Source of the DNA: an uncultured Oscillospiraceae bacterium
GTDB lineage: Bacteria > Bacillota > Clostridia > Oscillospirales > Ruminococcaceae
Length of the DNA: 51,909 bases
NCBI GenBank assembly: GCA_934539585.1
Contig: CAKTCT010000018.1
Location: 1 to 51,909, forward strand
Direction: 5' to 3'
Position 1 is the stretch's first letter, and each line of letters opens with the position of its first letter. The position numbers were made by a program, and so were the translations under genes. Of this stretch, positions 32,675 to 40,401 are shown piece after piece. The notes under the pieces were generated by a model. That model made no database searches and was not told where the DNA came from. It saw only the letters and a program-made list of their open reading frames with translations.

Positions 32675-33106
32675 GTGATCCATTTGGTTGACATTGACGA
32701 CGAAGCCGGCTGCATCGATCTGGAGGTCGCCAAGGAGCAGCAGGACTATGTGTGCAGCAGCCTGACCATGCTTGCCCGGGCATGGCTCCACCGCCGGTTC
32801 CGGCCCCGGGTGTTCAACGTCTACGACGGCGAGACCGCCGTGGGGATGGGAATGTATCTGGACGACCCCGAAAAGAACGCCTACGACTTCTGCCAGCTGT
32901 TCATCGACCGGCGCTATCAGGGAAAAGGCTACGGAAAAGCCGCCGTGGGCCTGGTTCTGGCGGCCATGAAGGAGGAGGGGAAGTACCCCAGAGTCTCCAT
33001 GTGCTACGTCGAGGGCAACGAGGCTTCCCGGGAGCTCTTTTCCCGGTTCGGCTTTGTGGAGGTCGCCCACCCCTGGGACGAAATCTTTATGGAGCGGATG
33101 CTCTGA
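32675..33106 (+). CDS. GNAT-family N-acetyltransferase, polyamine-acetyltransferase-like
   Basis: 143 residues. The CoA loop is RRYQGKGYGKAAVGLVL, followed by MCYVEGNEASRELFSRFGFVEV. The order FCQLFIDRRYQGKGYGK resembles BltD/PaiA-like spermidine acetyltransferases, but the substrate is not certain. The start is GTG at 32675 with AGGAG upstream. Its promoter was not identified; read-through past the typA terminator is possible. Confidence 0.85.
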   Translation: MIHLVDIDDEAGCIDLEVAKEQQDYVCSSLTMLARAWLHRRFRPRVFNVYDGETAVGMGMYLDDPEKNAYDFCQLFIDRRYQGKGYGKAAVGLVLAAMKEEGKYPRVSMCYVEGNEASRELFSRFGFVEVAHPWDEIFMERML

Positions 33107-33164
33107 CCCCCGGGACGGCGGATTTTGCGCAGATGGACGTTTTTGCGGTCCTGCGGAATCCGCG

Positions 33165-33193
33165 TTGACATTTTCCCGGAACTGTGGGATACT
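33165..33193 (+). promoter_or_regulatory. promoter of the radical SAM gene
   Basis: TTGACA at 33165-33170 and GATACT at 33188-33193 are 17 bases apart, about 30 bases before the start codon. Confidence 0.75.
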
Positions 33194-33225
33194 GAAACTG
33201 TCCGTATCGGAGAAGGGAGGCCCTT

Positions 33226-34350
33226 ATGCCCGGAATTTCCATGATCATGATCAAACCGGCCAGCTCGCTTTGCAATATGCGCTGCCGGTACTGCTTTTAC
33301 GCCGACGAAACCGCCAACCGCCAGACACCCTCCTACGGCGTCATGACCGAAGAAACCCTGGAGGCCGTGCTGGATAAGGTCCTGAGCAGCGCGGCCCCCC
33401 GCTGCACCATCGCCTTTCAGGGGGGAGAGCCCACCATGGCGGGGCTCCCCTTTTTCCGCAAGGTGGTGGAGCTGGAAAAGAAACTCAACCGCCGCCATGT
33501 CACGGTGGAAAACGCCATCCAGACCAACGGTTACGCCATGACCGAGGAGTGGGCGGCCTTCTTCGCCGAGAACCATTTCCTGGTGGGAATCTCCCTGGAC
33601 GGGGACAAGGCCCTCCACGACGAGAACCGCCTGGACGCCCAGGGAAAGGGCACCTACCGTCCGGTGATGCACGCCATCCAGCTGCTGCAGAACCACAAGG
33701 TGGATTTCAACATCCTGACGGTGGTGACGGCCTCCACGGCCCGGAACATCCGGCGTATCTACGGCTTTTACGGGCGGAACGGCTTTACCTGGCAGCAGTA
33801 CATCCCCTGTCTGGACCCCCTGGGCGAGGAGCGGGGCGGCCATCCCTGGTCCCTGACGCCGGAGCGGTTCGGCCAGTACCTCAAGGACCTGTTCGACTGC
33901 TGGTACCAGGATGCCCAGCGGGGCCAGCGGAAGTATAACCGCTATTTCGACAACCTTCTGCTCCTCCTCCAGGGGCGCTGGCCGGAAGCCTGCGGCATGA
34001 GCGGCGTCTGCGGCCGGCAGCTGGTGGTGGAAGCCGACGGCGGGGTGTACCCCTGCGATTTCTACGCCCTGGACCGCTGGAAGCTGGGCAATCTGGTCAC
34101 GGACAGCCTGGCGGACATCGAGGCCAAACGGGACCAGCTGGGTTTTGTGGAAATGAGCCAGCCCATCCACGAGGACTGCCGGAAATGCCGGTGGCTTTCG
34201 CTCTGCCGGGGCGGCTGTCGCCGGGACCGGAGCAATACCATCGACGGTCCCCTGGGGAAAAACTACTATTGTAGCGCCTACCAGGAATTTTTTGAGTACG
34301 CCTACCCCCGGCTCCGCCAGATGGCTCTTTGGGAGCGGGGAGGGTTCTGA
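33226..34350 (+). CDS. radical SAM/SPASM enzyme, anaerobic sulfatase-maturase-like
   Basis: 374 residues. The radical SAM cluster motif is CNMRCRYC (C16, C20, C23), followed by FQGGEPTMAGLPFF. The C-terminal SPASM region has cysteines in CGMSGVCGRQLVVEADGGVYPCD and in CRKCRWLSLCRGGC, enough for two auxiliary clusters. This architecture matches anaerobic sulfatase-maturating enzymes, which convert a Ser/Cys of a sulfatase to formylglycine, but related enzymes modify peptides. No sulfatase gene is in the window. The start is backed by AAGGGAGG, and it has its own promoter. Confidence 0.9.
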   Translation: MPGISMIMIKPASSLCNMRCRYCFYADETANRQTPSYGVMTEETLEAVLDKVLSSAAPRCTIAFQGGEPTMAGLPFFRKVVELEKKLNRRHVTVENAIQTNGYAMTEEWAAFFAENHFLVGISLDGDKALHDENRLDAQGKGTYRPVMHAIQLLQNHKVDFNILTVVTASTARNIRRIYGFYGRNGFTWQQYIPCLDPLGEERGGHPWSLTPERFGQYLKDLFDCWYQDAQRGQRKYNRYFDNLLLLLQGRWPEACGMSGVCGRQLVVEADGGVYPCDFYALDRWKLGNLVTDSLADIEAKRDQLGFVEMSQPIHEDCRKCRWLSLCRGGCRRDRSNTIDGPLGKNYYCSAYQEFFEYAYPRLRQMALWERGGF

Positions 34351-34359
34351 ACGAAAACG

Positions 34360-34392
34360 ACGCGCCGCGGGGAGCAGCTCCCTGCGGCGCGT
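34360..34392. terminator. hairpin between converging genes
   Basis: A 14- to 15-pair GC-rich stem (34360-34374 with 34378-34392, one mismatch) has a tiny loop. The plus side is followed by TGCGGTTT; on the minus strand it is followed by CGTTTTCGTT. It probably stops both the radical SAM gene and the opposing lipoprotein gene. Confidence 0.75.
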
Positions 34393-34398
34393 TGCGGT

Positions 34399-35151
34399 TT
34401 ATCCGATGTTTTTCTGCTTCCTCTGTCTCCGGAGAAGCCAGACGCCCAGGGCCAGAAGGACAATGACCCCGGCGACAATCCCGATGAGGGCCGGAATGGG
34501 GATCACCCGGATGCCGAAGGACATCTCCTGGGTGAAGTAGGTCTGTTCTTTGTAGGTGAGGCTGTAACTGGCATACAGCACCCCGCCCAGCTTTTGATAG
34601 GAGACCGACTGGGACACCAGAAAGGCGGTGTTCTCCCGGGCGTCCAGCTGCCGCTGCAAGGCCCGGTCGAAATAGGCTTTTTGCCGCGCCGTGACCTTGG
34701 GGGCGAACCGCTCATGGTCCCAGACGTTGAGGGAGGACACCTGGCCGTTTTTCTGGAGAAAGACCCGAAGGACGTCCTGGTCCGGGTTCTCAAACAGAAG
34801 CTGCTGGCCGCTGTCGTTGGAAAAGGTGTCCTGGACCCAGAAATCCTCCTCGGGGAACCCCAGCTGGGCGAGAAAGTCCCGGGCATGGCGCTCCAGCTGC
34901 GCATCGTCCAGGGCTTCGTCCTCCTGGACCACATCGAGGGACCGCCGGATGAAAGCCTGGAGCTGTCCGGAGGGGGCGTAGTAGTATTCGGCTCCATCCC
35001 GGAGCTTCCCGGGATAGACCACGGTGGCATCGGGGCCGCTGATCAGGTTGTGGGTGTCTGAGTAGGTGACAGTGATAGCCAGATCGTTTCCGCAGCCGGT
35101 CAGCAAAAGCAGGGGCATCAGAAAAAGCAGAAGGGTTTTCCGCAGGTTCAT
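34399..35151 (-). CDS. lipoprotein with C-terminal membrane anchor, function unknown
   Basis: I do not recognise the family. 250 residues. It has a lipoprotein signal ending LLTGC (C20) and an outer domain of about 185 residues. A membrane helix at about 216-238 (IPALIGIVAGVIVLLALGVWLL) is followed by a positively charged tail RRQRKQK, so it appears anchored at both ends. The start follows GAAAGGAG. It has its own promoter and lies downstream of the GH78 operon terminator, so it is probably independent of that operon. Confidence 0.82.
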   Translation of the reverse strand: MNLRKTLLLFLMPLLLLTGCGNDLAITVTYSDTHNLISGPDATVVYPGKLRDGAEYYYAPSGQLQAFIRRSLDVVQEDEALDDAQLERHARDFLAQLGFPEEDFWVQDTFSNDSGQQLLFENPDQDVLRVFLQKNGQVSSLNVWDHERFAPKVTARQKAYFDRALQRQLDARENTAFLVSQSVSYQKLGGVLYASYSLTYKEQTYFTQEMSFGIRVIPIPALIGIVAGVIVLLALGVWLLRRQRKQKNIG

Positions 35152-35186
35152 GGGATCGCTCCTTTCTGTGGTTGGGCTTCTGCTTC

Positions 35187-35215
35187 ATTATCCCATATCC
35201 CGGGGAAAAATGCAA
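35187..35215 (-). promoter_or_regulatory. promoter of the lipoprotein gene
   Basis: Minus-strand TTGCAT (35215-35210) and GATAAT (35192-35187) are 17 bases apart. The promoter starts right after the GH78 operon terminator. Confidence 0.65.
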
Positions 35216-35216
35216 G

Positions 35217-35251
35217 AAAAATCCGGCGGGCCGGAAAACGGTCCGCCGGAT
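35217..35251 (-). terminator. terminator of the locus B operon
   Basis: On the minus strand ATCCGGCGG pairs with CCGCCGGAT and is followed by TTTTC, directly after the GH78 stop at 35256. It defines the 3' end of the eight-gene operon. Confidence 0.85.
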
Positions 35252-35255
35252 GGGG

Positions 35256-37172
35256 TCACTGGTTCAGCAGGTGGAAGTAGTAAATGGGAATGGCGCTCCA
35301 CCCGTGGCAGAGGCTCCCGGCGTTGTCGAAGGCCGCGGCCCCCTCGTCGTCCTCCCAGACGGTGGTGGCGCCGTGGTCCAGCATGTCGGCGTACCGCCGG
35401 CGGATCTGTTCCAGGACAAAGGGCCCGTAGACCTCCCGGTCCACGGCCAGAAGGGCGTCGTAGAAGAAGCACTTCATGCTCAGAGACGCGGGGATGAAGT
35501 CCTGGGGGGAGACCGTCATCTGCCGGGCAATCTCTGCCGCCTCCTCCGGAGAGGCCGCACCGGAGAGAATGGCCAGGGAGTTGGTCAGCTCGCTCCAATG
35601 GTCCAGCCTGGGGAAGGTGGAGAACCGCCGCTGCTCCGGCCGGTAGAAGGTTTCGCGGATGGCCTGGCGGGTCTCCCGGGCCAGGACGCGGTAGGGCTGG
35701 CCGTCCTTGCCGATGGCCTCAGAAATGTTCGCCATGTGCTCCAGGGCCAGGACGTAAAGGGCGTTGAGGATCAGATCGCAGCCCTCTTCCGCCGCTTCTT
35801 TGCGGTAGCCGTCCAGCAAGGGACGCCATTCGTAGAAATTCCATTGCTCCTTTCCGGGGAACATGGGGATGAGTCCCCTCTCCGCCCGGCGGGAAAAAGC
35901 TGCCAGAACGGAGCAGAGCTTTTCGTAGACCTCCCGGGCCAGACCCTTGTCCCCGGAATGCTGAACGTATTCGTCTACGGCGGTGAAATAGTGGAGGGAG
36001 AAGGAGGGAATTTGCAGCCAGCCGCTTTGGTTGGGGCAGCAGATGGAAAGAAGTCCATTTTCCGTCCGGTCTTGGGCGAAAAGGGCAAGACCCGCCCGGG
36101 GGGCTTCCAACTCCCCAAAGGCGATGTACCCGGCCAGCATCTGGTTCCGGCTGTCCATGGCGTAGAAGGATTGCTCCCGCCAGGGGCAGTCCTCGTAGTG
36201 CTCGTGGAGACAGAGCTCCAGGGTCCGGGCGCAGATTTCGTAGATTCGCCGGTCCAGGGTGCCTTTTGGGATGTATTCGGTCCGTTTCAGAGGGTAGGAG
36301 GTGGGGCGGATCCCGGCGTAGCGGATGCGGACGGGAGCCTGGCATTGGAGCTCCAGATACCGGCAGCCCAGGCGGCGGAAGGGGTTCAGATACCGGTTCT
36401 CCCCGGCCTTGGCCCGGTAGGTCACGGAGAAATCCCGGCCGCCGATCCGCCGGGGGACCTCCCCGTCCTCCGTCAGGTGCTCGCCGTAGGCGATGAGGAT
36501 AGGCTGGTCCCTGTCGGAGTCCAGGTCCAGCTCCAGGAAGCCCACCTCCTCCCGGCCCAGGTCAAAGAGGTACCGCCCCGGCCGGGTCCGGAAGGGGACC
36601 GAGGCGGCCCGGTCCTCCAGAATCAGCTTCTGATTGGGCCGGGGAACCAGCTCCAGGCTCTTGTCCACAGGCAAGGCTCCGGAAAAGCCCGCGCCGTCCC
36701 CCAGCATCCAGCCGTCCTCTTTGGCGGCGTCGTAGTCGAAGGAGCAGCCCAGCTGGCCGGTGATGATCTTCTGCTCCCCATTGCGGTAGGCCCGGCTTTT
36801 CCGGCAGAGGGTTCCGGCGGAGCTGGCGGCCAGCAGAGCTTCCCCGCAGGTCAGGTCAAAGAGGAGCCCGGCCTTTCCGGGGCAGTAGGTGGAGTAGGCC
36901 GCGCCGTAGTACCAGACCACCACGGCCAGGTGGTTCTCTCCCGGGCGGCAGAAGGCGGTAACGTCTACGGTGTCGGCGACCTTATAATGCTCAAAGTCTG
37001 CGTACTGGCCAAAGGCGGCCAGCCTTCCGTTAATATAGGCGGCGTAATTGCTGTCGCAGGAGACGGTCAGCAGGACCTTGCCTGCCGTCCAGGAAAAGGG
37101 GGCGTAGAATTCGCCGTAAGAATCGGCCTGGGCGGGGGATTCCGTCCAGACCCATTGTCCGTGAGGATGCAT
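35256..37172 (-). CDS. GH78-like alpha-L-rhamnosidase
   Basis: 638 residues. An N-terminal beta-sandwich (about 1-170) precedes a second beta domain. The (alpha/alpha)6 catalytic barrel is marked by EDCPWREQSFYAMDSRNQML, with D328, E333 and D340 in the conserved GH78 cluster. Family enzymes release terminal L-rhamnose from plant glycosides and pectin side chains. It is shorter than many GH78 proteins, and lacking a signal peptide it should act inside the cell on imported material. It begins with ATG 37172 after AAAGGAG, 12 bases behind the CapA-like gene. Rhamnose released could be used by the mutarotase in locus A. Confidence 0.9.
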   Translation of the reverse strand: MHPHGQWVWTESPAQADSYGEFYAPFSWTAGKVLLTVSCDSNYAAYINGRLAAFGQYADFEHYKVADTVDVTAFCRPGENHLAVVVWYYGAAYSTYCPGKAGLLFDLTCGEALLAASSAGTLCRKSRAYRNGEQKIITGQLGCSFDYDAAKEDGWMLGDGAGFSGALPVDKSLELVPRPNQKLILEDRAASVPFRTRPGRYLFDLGREEVGFLELDLDSDRDQPILIAYGEHLTEDGEVPRRIGGRDFSVTYRAKAGENRYLNPFRRLGCRYLELQCQAPVRIRYAGIRPTSYPLKRTEYIPKGTLDRRIYEICARTLELCLHEHYEDCPWREQSFYAMDSRNQMLAGYIAFGELEAPRAGLALFAQDRTENGLLSICCPNQSGWLQIPSFSLHYFTAVDEYVQHSGDKGLAREVYEKLCSVLAAFSRRAERGLIPMFPGKEQWNFYEWRPLLDGYRKEAAEEGCDLILNALYVLALEHMANISEAIGKDGQPYRVLARETRQAIRETFYRPEQRRFSTFPRLDHWSELTNSLAILSGAASPEEAAEIARQMTVSPQDFIPASLSMKCFFYDALLAVDREVYGPFVLEQIRRRYADMLDHGATTVWEDDEGAAAFDNAGSLCHGWSAIPIYYFHLLNQ

Positions 37173-37184
37173 AGGGGGCTCCTT

Positions 37185-38249
37185 TCATTCCGCAGAGGCT
37201 TCCGACCGCCGCCAGGTGGGGAAAAGCTCCCGCCAGACGTCGGTGTGGGCCTCGCAGTCCAGATAGTGGGCAAAAAGCTGGGTGTTTTTTTCGATGGCGT
37301 CGGTGTATTTGGAGCGGTTTTCCTCGCAGAAGCGATGCCAGCCGTCCAGCCAGGCGCCGGTCAGCAGGTCCTTGCTCCGGGATTCCAGCCGGTCTAAGAT
37401 TTCCCGGGCTGCGCCGCCTTCCGCCAGGAAGGTTCCGGCGTCCCGGGTCTCCACGGGGATAAAGCGGACCGTGGGACGACCGCCCAGCTCCACCTGGACG
37501 GCCAGCGCCTGCCGCCAGTCCGCGGAGCTGTCGCTGTATGGGAAGCAGAAGTTCCCCTGGCCGTAAAGCAAGGTCGCGCCCTGGAATCCCTCGTAACAGC
37601 CGATGCAGTGGCTGTGCTGGCAGAGGACCAGGTCCGCGCCGTTTTCCGCCATGGCCTGGCAGAGCCGCCGCAGCCGAGGGGACGGGTAGGGGCAGTGCTC
37701 CTTCCCGCCGTGGTAGAGGACCGCCACGTAATCCGCCTGCTCCTTGGCCCGGCGGATGTCGGCCATGGTGTCGTAGGGGTCGTAGGCCCGGGCTCCCGGG
37801 ACGTTTTCCAGGGCATAGGAGTATTCGTGCTCGCAGACCGCCAAAACCCGCACCGTCCGGCCGCCCTCACAGAAAACCCAGTCCCGGCGGGCGTCCCGGG
37901 CGTTTTCCCCGATGCCGGTGTAGGAAAGGCCCGCGTCCTCCAGGGCCCGGAGGGTGTCGGCCAGGCCGGGGAGACCGAAGTCCAGAATGTGGTTGTTGCT
38001 GAGCCCGCAGGCGGTCACGCCGGACTCCCGCAGAAGCTGCGCCAGCCGGGGCGGTGCGCTGAGATTGGGCCCCAGCTTCCGGATGGGGGCGGCCTGGTCG
38101 GTCAGGGCACATTCCAGGTTGACGAAAACCTGGTCCGAGGCGCAGAACAGGGGCGCTACGCCGCCCAGGAGTTCCCCGGCGGAGATCGTCTCCCACCGGG
38201 AGCGGATGGCGGCGGCAATGCTGACGTCGCCGCAAAAGGTCAAGCGCAT
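37185..38249 (-). CDS. CapA-family putative metallophosphoesterase-like protein
   Basis: 354 residues with a PGA_cap domain: LTFCGDVSIA at the start, VFVNLECALT, GLSNNHILDFG, VAVLYHGGKEHCPYPS, then LCQHSHCIGCYEGFQGATLLYGQGNF. These Asp/His/Asn residues fit a calcineurin-like metal site. CapA relatives act in poly-gamma-glutamate or capsule export and are usually membrane-bound; this copy has no signal or membrane segment. Within a glycoside operon it may hydrolyse a phosphate or related ester instead. Start ATG 38249, preceded by AAAAAGGAGG. Confidence 0.86.
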   Translation of the reverse strand: MRLTFCGDVSIAAAIRSRWETISAGELLGGVAPLFCASDQVFVNLECALTDQAAPIRKLGPNLSAPPRLAQLLRESGVTACGLSNNHILDFGLPGLADTLRALEDAGLSYTGIGENARDARRDWVFCEGGRTVRVLAVCEHEYSYALENVPGARAYDPYDTMADIRRAKEQADYVAVLYHGGKEHCPYPSPRLRRLCQAMAENGADLVLCQHSHCIGCYEGFQGATLLYGQGNFCFPYSDSSADWRQALAVQVELGGRPTVRFIPVETRDAGTFLAEGGAAREILDRLESRSKDLLTGAWLDGWHRFCEENRSKYTDAIEKNTQLFAHYLDCEAHTDVWRELFPTWRRSEASAE

Positions 38250-38264
38250 GGAAAGTCCTCCTTT

Positions 38265-39269
38265 TTAACCGCGGTTCATTTCTTCGTAAAGGGCCCAGCT
38301 TTCCTTGCCGTAGAACCGGTGGCCCCCCTCGCCGACAAGCAGGCGGCAGTTTTCAGGGCACCCGGCCTTCCGGAACAGGGACTGGGTTATGGCAAAGCTT
38401 TCCCGGACGCCGTCCAGGGGGAAGATGCCGTCCTCCCGGCCCGCCGCCGCCAGGAGCTTTCGGGGGGCGATAAGGCCGCTTAAATCTCCCATGTCAAACC
38501 ACCGGGCGATACCGGGGATGTAGTTGCAGGCGCAGTGGGGCATGGCCGCAATGGAGTCGGCAAAAGTGCAGAAGGCGCAGGAGACCATGGCGAAGGCGAT
38601 GCGCTCCTCCATGCAGGCGGCGTAGAAGGTGGCGGTACCGCCGCCGGAGTTCCCCATGCAGACCAGCTTTTCCACGGAAAAATACTGGGAGAAGGACGCT
38701 TCCAGCACGTCGATGAGCCGCATAATGTCCCAGACCCGCTGGCCGATGGCGCATTTCCCTTCCAGCAGAGCGGGGAGGGCCTGGTTGTGGACGCAGCCGG
38801 GGCCGTTTTCGCTTCCGCCGCACTCGCCCATGTAGCGCTGCTCCATAGCAATGGCCGCGAAGCCCCGGTTCACCGCCTGAACGGCGAAATCCCGGTCGCC
38901 CCGGATGGTCTCCTCATCCCCGGGGTATCTGGGGCGGCCCAGGGAGATGTGCATCCCGGTGGAGTGCCCCTGAAGGCAGATCACCGGCGTGGGATTGGGA
39001 TTTTTAGGGAGAAGCAGGTGACAGGGGATTCGGCAGCCCGCCTCGCTTTCAAAGGTGAAGCGGATTTCCCGGACGCCGTTTTCCTCCTTCTCCCAGCAGA
39101 TTTCCAGTTTGGGGTCGCAAGGAGTGAACAGGTCTAAGCTCAGGAGCTCCCGGAGCTTCTCCCGGGCGGCCTTCTGCCATTCCCAAAAGTCCTGGCCCTC
39201 CTTGATACGAAGGGCGGGGGTCAGGTCCTTGATTTGCTGGTGCATAAATTCAAAGCCGGGTTCTGCCAT
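38265..39269 (-). CDS. alpha/beta-hydrolase esterase, tandem copy 2
   Basis: 334 residues. The nucleophile elbow is MGNSGGG (S208), with D280 in AAGREDGIF and H317 in GEGGHRF as likely partners. The oxyanion strand is VICLQGHSTGMH. It resembles acetyl-xylan-esterase-like or Abhydrolase_7 proteins that deacylate sugars. ATG 39269 follows AAAGGAG. It is a close paralogue of the gene just upstream; the C-terminal third is nearly identical at DNA level. No signal peptide. Confidence 0.87.
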   Translation of the reverse strand: MAEPGFEFMHQQIKDLTPALRIKEGQDFWEWQKAAREKLRELLSLDLFTPCDPKLEICWEKEENGVREIRFTFESEAGCRIPCHLLLPKNPNPTPVICLQGHSTGMHISLGRPRYPGDEETIRGDRDFAVQAVNRGFAAIAMEQRYMGECGGSENGPGCVHNQALPALLEGKCAIGQRVWDIMRLIDVLEASFSQYFSVEKLVCMGNSGGGTATFYAACMEERIAFAMVSCAFCTFADSIAAMPHCACNYIPGIARWFDMGDLSGLIAPRKLLAAAGREDGIFPLDGVRESFAITQSLFRKAGCPENCRLLVGEGGHRFYGKESWALYEEMNRG

Positions 39270-39287
39270 GATGATTTCTCCTTTCAA

Positions 39288-40289
39288 TTAACGGTTCATT
39301 TCGTCGTAGAGGGCCCAGGTCTGGCCGGCGTAGACCCGGTGGCCGCCTTCGCCGATGAGCAGGCGGCAGTTTTCAGGGTGCCCGGCCTTCCGGAACAGGG
39401 ACTGGGTCATGGCAAAGCTCTCCCGGACGCCGTCCAGGGGGAAGATGCCGTCCTCCCGGCCCGCCGCCGCCAGGAGCTTCCGGGGGGCGATAAGGCCGCT
39501 TAAATCTCCCATGTCGAACCACCGGGCGATGCCGGGAATGTAGTTGCATGCACAGTGTGGCATGGCAGCGATGGAGTCGGCAAAGGTGCAGAAGGCACAG
39601 CAGACGATAGCCGTGGCAATGCGCTGGTCCATGCAGGCGGCGTAGAAGGCGGCGGTGCCGCCGCCGGAGTTCCCCATGCAGACCAGGTTTTCCACGGAAA
39701 AGTACTGGGAGAAGGAACTCTCCAACACGTCAATGAGCCGCATGACGTCCCAGACCCGCTGGCCGATGGCGCATTTTCCGGCCAGCAGAGCGGGGAGCGC
39801 CCGGTTGTGGACGCAGGCGCGGCCATCCTCCACGCCGCTGACCTCGCCCATGTAGCGCTGCTCCATGGCAATGGCCGCGAAGCCCCGGTTCACCGCCTGG
39901 ACGGCGTAGTTGTTTTCGTGCTCAATGGTTTCCTTGTCTTCTTCGAGCTTGACTCTGCCCAGGGAAACATGCATCCCGGTGGAGTGGCCCTGGAGACAGA
40001 TCACCGGCGTGGGGTCCGGGTTTGGGGGAAGAAGCAGGTGACAGGGGACCCGATACCCCGCCTCGCTTTCAAAGGTGAAGCGGATTTCCCGGACGCCGTT
40101 TTCTTCCTTTTCCCAGCAGATTTCCAGCTGGGGGTCACAGGGAGTGAACAGGTCTAAGCCCAGGAGCTCCCGGAGCTTCTCCCGGGCAGCCTGCTGCCAT
40201 TTCCAAAAGTCCTGGCCCTCTTTGATACGAAGGGCGGGAGTCAGGTTCTTGATTTGCTGCTGCATAAATTCAAAGCCGGATTCTACCAT
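39288..40289 (-). CDS. alpha/beta-hydrolase esterase, tandem copy 1
   Basis: 333 residues, colinear with the next gene, with the same GNSGGG elbow, REDGIF and GEGGHR motifs. Differences cluster in the segment after the oxyanion strand (RVKLEEDKETIEHENNYA here, RPRYPGDEETIRGDRDFA in the other copy) and around the lid. The two may therefore differ in acyl or sugar preference. ATG 40289 follows AGGAGG. The operon order suggests both strip ester groups before or after the FAD enzyme and GH78 act. Confidence 0.87.
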   Translation of the reverse strand: MVESGFEFMQQQIKNLTPALRIKEGQDFWKWQQAAREKLRELLGLDLFTPCDPQLEICWEKEENGVREIRFTFESEAGYRVPCHLLLPPNPDPTPVICLQGHSTGMHVSLGRVKLEEDKETIEHENNYAVQAVNRGFAAIAMEQRYMGEVSGVEDGRACVHNRALPALLAGKCAIGQRVWDVMRLIDVLESSFSQYFSVENLVCMGNSGGGTAAFYAACMDQRIATAIVCCAFCTFADSIAAMPHCACNYIPGIARWFDMGDLSGLIAPRKLLAAAGREDGIFPLDGVRESFAMTQSLFRKAGHPENCRLLIGEGGHRVYAGQTWALYDEMNR

Positions 40290-40401
40290 GGAATTCCTCC
40301 TAAAAATCAATGGATTCTTCCTTCATTATAGTGGCTTTCCATTTCCGTGTAAAGAGAAGAAACCGGCAATTTTGGGGAAAAACAGGAATTTTTTGACGAA
40401 A

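Noticed and set aside
30772..32733. 653-residue minus-strand frame opposite typA
   Set aside because: Antisense shadow of a highly conserved GTPase gene.
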